A stretch of DNA of 7,341 nucleotides from NCBI GenBank assembly GCA_037439705.1, contig JBBIVP010000015.1, positions 13,256 to 20,596 of the forward strand. Direction: 5' to 3'. Shown here one piece after another: positions 1-4,492 of this stretch; the first letter of the stretch is position 1; each line of letters begins with the position of its first letter. The translations under genes and the position numbers were made by a program. Under the pieces are notes generated by a model. That model had not been told where the DNA came from. It was given only the letters and a program-made list of their open reading frames with translations, and ran no database searches. This DNA comes from JBBIVP01 sp037439705 [NCBI: bacterium]. Its GTDB lineage: Bacteria > JBBIVP01.

Positions 1-231
1 GTGGAAGCCGGATGCGATCCCAGAAGTATTTTTCTTTCCCCTGTCCGTGGAACCCATCCTCAGGGAACAGCAAGAATTGGAGAGGTGGTGGATGAATGGG
101 GCAAAGTTAAGGAAATTGACGACCTTTACCTTTCTGATGCTTCCTGGATTCCAGAAGCCCTTGACAGACCCATGGTTTTAACAATTATGTCGTTTTCAAA
201 AAAATTGTCCGAAAAATTACTCGCAAAATAA
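1..231 (+). CDS. GMC-family oxidoreductase, C-terminal fragment (5' end outside window)
   Basis: This is the C-terminal end of a flavin (FAD)-dependent GMC oxidoreductase, a family that oxidises alcohols, sugars or sterols. The 76 visible residues match the GMC C-terminal domain: THPQGTARIG at residues 18-27 carries the family's active-site His (H19), followed by VVDEWGKVKEIDDLYLSDAS, the usual 'VVD..L.V.GvdnLyVaDaS' block, and then the closing 'P..LTIM' helix. The second catalytic position, usually Asn or His in an 'NP.LTI' context, reads DRPMVLTIM here, so Arg stands before the Pro. My recollection is that some bacterial GMC proteins share this; substrate is unknown. Full-length members have about 500 or more residues, so the first codon (GTG) is very probably an internal Val. 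The stop is 4 nt before the lptE start, which suggests co-transcription. I am confident of the family but not of the substrate. Confidence 0.82.
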   Translation: MEAGCDPRSIFLSPVRGTHPQGTARIGEVVDEWGKVKEIDDLYLSDASWIPEALDRPMVLTIMSFSKKLSEKLLAK

Positions 232-235
232 TGTA

Positions 236-721
236 ATGGTAATATATCGCTATCCAATCATTTTTCTTTTCTTCCTTTCCTGTGGATATGAACTCAGAAA
301 TTTTAAAAAGGTGGAAGAACTGGAAAACTTCAAACTTACTGTGGTAAACAGAACCCCTGAACCTGAACTGGAAATACTCATGGAAAAGGAAAGCCTTCGC
401 CTTTTTGAAAGAGGAGGAATTAAAATAACTGATGACGGAAAAAATTCAATATCCATTTACATCCTGTCATACGATGTCTCTCCATCACCCTTTTTCTCCG
501 CAATAAGACCTGCCTACAGGGTTACCATGAAAGTAAGAGTTGCATTTGAAAGAAAAGAGAAAAAAAGGGAAAAGACCATTTCTCAGTATGAAGAGTATCT
601 GAAAAGCGGAATTATCTCTTTTGACAGAGAAAATGAGGAGGACGCAAAGAATTCTATCGTAAAGTTCATCGCAGATGAGGTTTATGAGGAACTCATCAAT
701 TTTTTGAATGAAGAGAATTAA
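236..721 (+). CDS. lptE: LptE-like LPS-assembly lipoprotein
   Basis: LptE is the outer-membrane lipoprotein that plugs the LptD barrel and helps insert lipopolysaccharide into the outer leaflet. The 161-residue product begins with a short signal peptide (one Arg, then IIFLFFLS) ending at Cys16, followed at once by GYEL; the 'CGY.L/F' start of the mature protein is typical of LptE. The rest fits the small alpha/beta LptE fold: a strand with TVVNRTPEPELE (35-46), a helix with LFERGGIKI, and the strand segment YRVTMKVRVAF (94-104). Length is close to the family's usual 160-200. The lipobox is imperfect, with Phe at -3. No Shine-Dalgarno sequence precedes ATG 236, and an ATG at 231 is followed directly by TAA, so 236 is the usable start. 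Its 3' end overlaps holA, and lptE-holA adjacency is known from Proteobacteria, usually with leuS upstream, where a GMC gene stands here. Sequence is divergent; the call rests on the CGY start, size and neighbour. Confidence 0.75.
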   Translation: MVIYRYPIIFLFFLSCGYELRNFKKVEELENFKLTVVNRTPEPELEILMEKESLRLFERGGIKITDDGKNSISIYILSYDVSPSPFFSAIRPAYRVTMKVRVAFERKEKKREKTISQYEEYLKSGIISFDRENEEDAKNSIVKFIADEVYEELINFLNEEN

Positions 722-1652
722 AGAAATAATTAATGAACTGAAAAGCGGTGAGATCCCGAGGATATGCCTCATTTCAACGGATGATAAAGGGCTTTTGACC
801 TTTTTGATTGAAAGGTTCAAAACAGCAATATCCTCAAAGCACGGAAATATGGAAATAATAGGATATGAATCCCCCTTTTTAGCCATTGATTCCGCAAGGA
901 GTTTTTCACTTCTATCAAAGCCAAGACTGCTCATATCTGAGATAAAAACGAAGGAGATTGAAATTTTGAAAAAGAAACTGGAACTGGCAGGCAATACATA
1001 TCTCATTTTTTCATCCGATTTTATACCTCAAAAAGAACTTTCAGATATTAAAAATTTAGCGATTTTCAACCTTAAAGAACTCTATGAAATTGAGATAAGG
1101 GAGATAATTGAAGAAATTATTTCCTTGTCAGGATATAAAATAACAGAAGAAGCGTTAAACCTTTTACTTTCCTTTTACAGCGGAAATTTTGGAGAAATTC
1201 TTAATGAGTGCGAGAAACTTATGAATTATGTAGGAGAAAGGAGGAATATAGAACAAAAGGATGTGCTTGAGGCAATTGTAGGAACATCAAGGGAGATAAA
1301 TCCTGGGGAGGTTTTTCAAGTACTTATGAATGGAGATAAAAAAATTTTCAAACTGACAACCTACTTGAAGGAACAGGCAAAAAAGAATGAAAACCTGTGG
1401 GTACTCCTTATCGGATACATAAACTCAAAAATGAGAACCCTTCTTGAACTCAAAGAGCGTCTGAAAACGGAGAAATTGAAAACTGACCCCTTTCTTCTCA
1501 CCCTTGCAAGAACATTAAAGTATCAAAAAATTTATGAGATTTTTGACATATTGAGGGAATATGACATTCCAATAAAGTATGGATACATCCCGAGACACAT
1601 ACTTTTTGACAGACTCGTTCTCTCCATATTTTTAACCCTGGGATACATCTAA
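708..1652 (+). CDS. holA: DNA polymerase III subunit delta
   Basis: The delta subunit is the part of the clamp loader that opens the sliding clamp ring. The 314-residue length is normal for HolA. Domain I is a degenerate AAA-type fold: the SLLSKPRLLISEI segment (67-79) matches the 'lFg.rrlv.v' strand, and NTYLIFSS (96-103) the next strand. The lid region has SGNFGEILNECEKLMNYV (158-175), matching the family 'gnD...l.nEleKL' helix, then IEQKDVLEAIVGTSREINPGEVF (181-203), matching 'It.edV..lv....e...F'. The C-terminal helical collar domain has WVLLIGYINSKMRTLLELKE (231-250). No intact Walker A is present, as expected for delta. Start ATG 708 overlaps the lptE stop by 14 nt; the nearest GAGGA (686-690) is 17 nt upstream, too far for a normal Shine-Dalgarno, so translation is probably coupled to lptE. 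The gene converges on the ftsB-like gene with a 9-bp gap. Confidence 0.82.
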   Translation: MKRIKEIINELKSGEIPRICLISTDDKGLLTFLIERFKTAISSKHGNMEIIGYESPFLAIDSARSFSLLSKPRLLISEIKTKEIEILKKKLELAGNTYLIFSSDFIPQKELSDIKNLAIFNLKELYEIEIREIIEEIISLSGYKITEEALNLLLSFYSGNFGEILNECEKLMNYVGERRNIEQKDVLEAIVGTSREINPGEVFQVLMNGDKKIFKLTTYLKEQAKKNENLWVLLIGYINSKMRTLLELKERLKTEKLKTDPFLLTLARTLKYQKIYEIFDILREYDIPIKYGYIPRHILFDRLVLSIFLTLGYI

Positions 1653-1661
1653 GCGCTCTTC

Positions 1662-1955
1662 TTACTTTTCAATTTCTACAAATTTCAAAATAATCTCCTT
1701 CTTTCTCAAAAGGTCGTAGTCCCTTCTTGCTATCTTCTCAATATAGGAGTCATCTGAACTCAACTTATATACCTCTATTTCAAGTTTTTTCTTTTGAACC
1801 CTAAGGTTTTCAATCTCTGCATTAAGAGATTTTATTTGATGTTTCAATGTCCTGAACGCCCTTATACCATCCTTGGAAAAAAAACATTCAAGAATCAATA
1901 TCGCGGAAAGGATGAAGGAAATGAAAATAATAAATCTGGCAGTTTTTTTCTTCAT
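1662..1955 (-). CDS. FtsB/DivIC-like septum formation initiator
   Basis: This is a small bitopic membrane protein of the divisome family that includes FtsB, FtsL and DivIC, which link early and late septal proteins. The 97 residues have the family's order: a Lys-rich cytoplasmic tip (KKKTAR), one membrane helix at about 7-24, a coiled coil at about 32-65 with leucine spacing (HQIKSLNAEIENLRVQKKKL), and the signature C-terminal block SDDSYIEKIARRDYDLLRKKEIIL (67-90). That block corresponds to 'dp..iE..AReelg.v..gE' in FtsB. The usual small-residue motif is R-R-D-Y-D-L here. The gene starts inside the exbD stop as ATGA, a 4-nt overlap, so translation is likely coupled; GAGGA lies 0-1 nt before the ATG, too close for normal initiation. 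Being last after a HEAT gene and exbD is unusual for this family. I cannot decide between FtsB and DivIC from sequence. Confidence 0.72.
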   Translation of the reverse strand: MKKKTARFIIFISFILSAILILECFFSKDGIRAFRTLKHQIKSLNAEIENLRVQKKKLEIEVYKLSSDDSYIEKIARRDYDLLRKKEIILKFVEIEK

Positions 1956-2356
1956 TCCTCTTTTGGAAGTGTGGCTATGGCGAGCTGAGAAAAACCGCTT
2001 CTCTTTGCAGCATCAAGAACCTCAACCACAATTCCATGTTTGGCATCCGAATCAGCCTTTACTATGACCTTTTCGTATCCGTTACCTTTCAGAGAAGAAA
2101 AAATAGAATAGAGATTCTCGAGAGAAACTCTATCCTTTTCTAAAAATATCTCTCCGTCTCTGGTTACAGAAACCTCTACCGATTTTGGGGTACTCAAAAC
2201 CTCCCTTACACTTCCCTTAGGAAGATTTATTTTCAGCCCCGAAAGAGCGAGAAAATTTAAAGAAAGGGCAAAGAAAATCATAAGATTGAATACCGTGTCA
2301 ACTACCGGGGTTATATCAATGGATATATCTCCCTTTCTTTCATTTCTAAATCTCAT
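1952..2356 (-). CDS. exbD: ExbD/TolR-family biopolymer transport protein
   Basis: ExbD and TolR form the proton channel with ExbB or TolQ and turn proton-motive force into work on the outer membrane (TonB-type transport or Tol-Pal constriction). The 134-residue product has the standard layout: a short cytoplasmic N-terminus, a membrane helix at about 20-37, and a periplasmic domain. The motif ITPVVDTVFNLMIFFALS contains Asp20, the conserved protonatable residue of the family, in the expected 'plvDvvf.LliFF' context. The periplasmic end has VIVKADSDAKHGIVVEVL (97-114) then GFSQLAIAT, matching the 'v.i.aD....y..vv.vl......G...i.l.t' core. The start ATG lies 12 nt after the HEAT stop, has no Shine-Dalgarno, and carries a TATAAT box 6 nt upstream. 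No ExbB/TolQ or TonB/TolA is present in the window, so the partner must be encoded elsewhere. ExbD versus TolR cannot be settled from sequence. Confidence 0.86.
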   Translation of the reverse strand: MRFRNERKGDISIDITPVVDTVFNLMIFFALSLNFLALSGLKINLPKGSVREVLSTPKSVEVSVTRDGEIFLEKDRVSLENLYSIFSSLKGNGYEKVIVKADSDAKHGIVVEVLDAAKRSGFSQLAIATLPKEE

Positions 2357-2371
2357 TTTTAAATTATATCA
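2357..2371 (-). promoter_or_regulatory. Extended -10 promoter of exbD, predicted leaderless start
   Basis: On the minus strand the sequence is TGA-TATAAT-TTAAAA-ATG. The perfect TATAAT (2368-2363) sits 6 nt before the exbD start codon, the same spacing as at the HEAT gene. The TGA at 2371-2369 is at once the stop codon of the HEAT gene and the TGn of the extended -10. No Shine-Dalgarno is present in the 12-nt gap, so initiation from ribosomes arriving on a longer mRNA would have to rely on coupling. An internal promoter giving exbD and the ftsB-like gene a separate leaderless transcript is the simplest reading. In such AT-rich DNA, chance remains possible. Confidence 0.5.
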
Positions 2372-4444
2372 ATTTTTACTTTTCAAAGCACTTCTATCAA
2401 TAATTCTCTGGATAGCAGTTTTTGCTTCCTCTTTATATTCCCTTTTATCTTCAAGGCTTCTTAAAAATTGAATTGATTTAGCGGTACCAATCTCTCCAAG
2501 AATTTTTATCGCATATTTTTTTAATTCAGGACTTTCTTCCTTTTTAAAAATAAAAACCCTCTTTTTCTTTTCAATAAAATCAATGAGAAGTTCTTCTATT
2601 GTCCTTCCATCCGGAAGTTTCAGATTGCCAACCGAGGAAAAGTAAGATAAAACACAGTTCTTCACCTTTTCAGTTTCGTTCTCATCCATAAGCATTGAAA
2701 TGGCTTTCAAAACGATTTCTTTCTTCCTCGTCTTCAAACTGGCAAGAGCAAGTAAAATTTTTTTTCTTATCCTCTCATCTCCATCACTCATAAGGTTTTC
2801 TGCTTCATCAAGAAGAACTTTTTCATTCGCTTTTAAAAGGTAATCAATCGCCTCCTCCTTTACCCTGTAATGGGGATGATTGAGAAACCTTGCCACAATG
2901 TGAAATGATCCCTTATCTTCCATCTCTCTCAAAAGGAATATAAGATTTCTTATGTAGAACCATTCTCCCTCTCCACTTTCCAGATCCTGAAGAATGTAGC
3001 TGATGGCATGCTCCTTATGCCTCAGTATAGCATCAATAACCCTCCTTCTCACCGTCCTGTTTTCAGATGTCTTTAAAACTTCAAGGAGGTAATAAATTCC
3101 ATGGGCTCCGGAAAGTTCAAAAACTTTTATCCCCCTTTCAACTTCCTTTCCCTGGAGGAGAAGTCCTGCTGTAAGCCCGAGAACATTATCGTCTGAACAG
3201 ATTTTTAAAAGAAATTCCTCCGCAAGTTTTTTCTTCCACTCAATGGTCTCGTTTTCCTTTATTGCTTCAAGAACCTCTATTATTTCCATTGCAAGGGATT
3301 CCTTATCTTTTTTTATAAGTTCCTCAAAGAGGCTCGCTAAAATGAAAAGCTTATTTTCGTACTTCTTTTTGTTCACCTCAACGAACAGTTCCCTTGCCAG
3401 CTTCCTTGAACTCAAAAATTCAATCATTTCGTGCTGAAGGCGAACAAAATTTCTCACCTCCTGAGGCAGGTCTTCAATTTTTAAAAATCCCATTCTGTAA
3501 ATGCCTGCTAAGGTTTCAATATCCTTCTGCTCATCCCTCTTTGTAAGCCTTTCACACAGAAAATAGAGAGCTATTAAGAGATTGTTCTTTACAGTAAGGT
3601 CTTCAACCTCTCCAATTTTTTCTGCAATCCTCTTTGCAAGTGGAGCAAGGATATCATCCTGACTATTATTAACTATCTCCCTCTCCACCTCCTTTTCGTC
3701 AATAAGTTTTACATCAACCTTTATCAGGTCCGTATGCTCAAGAAACTCTGAAAGGAGGTCAATCCTTCTCAGCGATCGGACAATCTCTTTAAAAACCTGC
3801 CTTTTTATTTCTGAAATTTTTTCTTCTGTAAGGTTCCTGTAAAGGGGAAGGAGTTTCAGGTCTTTTTTTAAACGGGAAAAGGCAATCCTTACCATCCAGG
3901 AAAGTTTTCTTTCCCTTCCAATAATGTCCTCTTCAAATACAGGAAGAACATCTGAAAGCCCTTTCTCAACAAATAGCATTGTAATCCTTCTTGAATCCTC
4001 TTCGGTATAGACCTGCTGGGGAGCCTCTGCGAGTATGTTGAGAAATCTGTCAAATTGATCATAATCTATGGATGGCTTTATTGAAAGGCTTATGAGTCTT
4101 TTTCTCATCATAAAATCCCAGAGTTTTGGAACATATAGACTTCCCTTTTCCTGCCCCGTAAGGTCCATTAAAGAAACAGAACCATCAAAAATTCCATCTA
4201 TCAGGACATCCTTCTGCTTCTCCTCTATTTCCCTTGAGAATGTCAGTGTAAATCTATCCTCCACAATTTTTCCAAGTTTTTCAAACAAACCTTCTTTTGC
4301 CTTCCGGGAAGATGGGTGCTCCGGAGTATAATAACTTGTCTTTAGCAATGCTTTTATGAACTCGGATAAAAACTCCTCAAGAAGTGCCCATTTCTTCCTT
4401 TCCTCTGTGGTCAGGTCTTTGAACTTTTTCCGTAGTTCTTTCAC
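2369..4444 (-). CDS. HEAT-repeat protein with a distinct N-terminal domain
   Basis: This 691-residue protein has no signal peptide or membrane segment, so it is probably cytoplasmic and acts as a scaffold; its partner is unknown. The C-terminal half (about 440-690) contains paired-helix HEAT-like repeats, clearest at HIVARFLNHPHYRVKEEAIDYL (515-536), AENLMSDGDERIRKKILLALASL (548-570) and ELKKYAIKILGEIGTAKSIQFLRSL (640-664). These have the typical 'D..vR..A...L' pattern. The N-terminal part (about 20-200) is different: ALLKTSYYTPEHPSSRKA (32-49), KDVLIDGIFDG (78-88) and a segment ending FLNILAEAP (134-142). It resembles, from memory, uncharacterised HEAT proteins of Desulfobacterota- and Myxococcota-type genomes. 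The middle (200-440) is charged and helical. The frame opens with GTG at 4444; the overlapping ATG at 4446 is out of frame and hits TGA at once. No Shine-Dalgarno is present, and a TGGTATAAT box ends 6 nt upstream. It heads a cluster with exbD and an ftsB-like gene, so a link to envelope energisation or division is inference only. Confidence 0.72.
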   Translation of the reverse strand: MKELRKKFKDLTTEERKKWALLEEFLSEFIKALLKTSYYTPEHPSSRKAKEGLFEKLGKIVEDRFTLTFSREIEEKQKDVLIDGIFDGSVSLMDLTGQEKGSLYVPKLWDFMMRKRLISLSIKPSIDYDQFDRFLNILAEAPQQVYTEEDSRRITMLFVEKGLSDVLPVFEEDIIGRERKLSWMVRIAFSRLKKDLKLLPLYRNLTEEKISEIKRQVFKEIVRSLRRIDLLSEFLEHTDLIKVDVKLIDEKEVEREIVNNSQDDILAPLAKRIAEKIGEVEDLTVKNNLLIALYFLCERLTKRDEQKDIETLAGIYRMGFLKIEDLPQEVRNFVRLQHEMIEFLSSRKLARELFVEVNKKKYENKLFILASLFEELIKKDKESLAMEIIEVLEAIKENETIEWKKKLAEEFLLKICSDDNVLGLTAGLLLQGKEVERGIKVFELSGAHGIYYLLEVLKTSENRTVRRRVIDAILRHKEHAISYILQDLESGEGEWFYIRNLIFLLREMEDKGSFHIVARFLNHPHYRVKEEAIDYLLKANEKVLLDEAENLMSDGDERIRKKILLALASLKTRKKEIVLKAISMLMDENETEKVKNCVLSYFSSVGNLKLPDGRTIEELLIDFIEKKKRVFIFKKEESPELKKYAIKILGEIGTAKSIQFLRSLEDKREYKEEAKTAIQRIIDRSALKSKN

Positions 4445-4459
4445 ATTTTGATTATACCA
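4444..4459 (-). promoter_or_regulatory. Extended -10 promoter of the HEAT gene, predicted leaderless start
   Basis: Read on the minus strand, the sequence is TGG-TATAAT-CAAAAT-GTG. The TATAAT box (4456-4451) is a perfect bacterial -10, with TG one base upstream (4459-4458) giving an extended -10. The box ends 6 nt before the GTG start codon, so initiation at the usual distance would begin on the start codon itself. No purine-rich Shine-Dalgarno lies between box and start, which agrees. No good -35 hexamer is visible at 16-18 nt; the best is about 3 of 6 matches, which is acceptable for an extended -10. The transcription start is inferred. Confidence 0.6.
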
Positions 4460-4460
4460 T

Positions 4461-4492
4461 TAAAATGAGGTAAATTGAAAATACAGGATAAA
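4461..4492 (+). promoter_or_regulatory. Possible -10 box and ribosome binding sites of the MMPL/RND gene
   Basis: TAAAAT at 4461-4466 is a one-mismatch -10 box, and initiation would fall near 4473. Two candidate Shine-Dalgarno sites follow: GAGG (4467-4470), 4 nt before TTG 4475, and AGGA (4485-4488), 4 nt before ATG 4493. If transcription starts near 4473, only AGGA would be on the mRNA, which favours the ATG start with a leader of about 20 nt. No convincing -35 is visible. The box lies only 4 bp from the opposing TATAAT of the HEAT gene, so the two promoters would share their RNA polymerase footprint. Confidence 0.4.

Noticed and set aside
485-1006. Minus-strand open frame of 173 codons across lptE and holA
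   Set aside because: It lies antisense to two recognisable genes, has Ser/Phe/Ile-rich composition typical of the complement of purine-rich coding DNA, and shows no known motif.
1653-1661. Bidirectional terminator between the convergent holA and ftsB-like genes
   Set aside because: The gap is only 9 bp and no inverted repeat spans it; any terminator would have to lie within the coding sequences.
1794-2067. Short plus-strand frames over the ftsB-like and exbD genes
   Set aside because: Both are antisense to genes with clear family motifs and have no Shine-Dalgarno or domain of their own.
4328-4333. A TATAAT on the plus strand inside the HEAT gene
   Set aside because: It has no TGn, no sensible -35 and no start codon at a suitable distance, and such hexamers are expected by chance in AT-rich DNA.
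4441-4446. ATG overlapping the GTG start of the HEAT gene
   Set aside because: Its next codon is TGA, so it encodes nothing. GTG is the first in-frame start, and the -10 spacing fits it.
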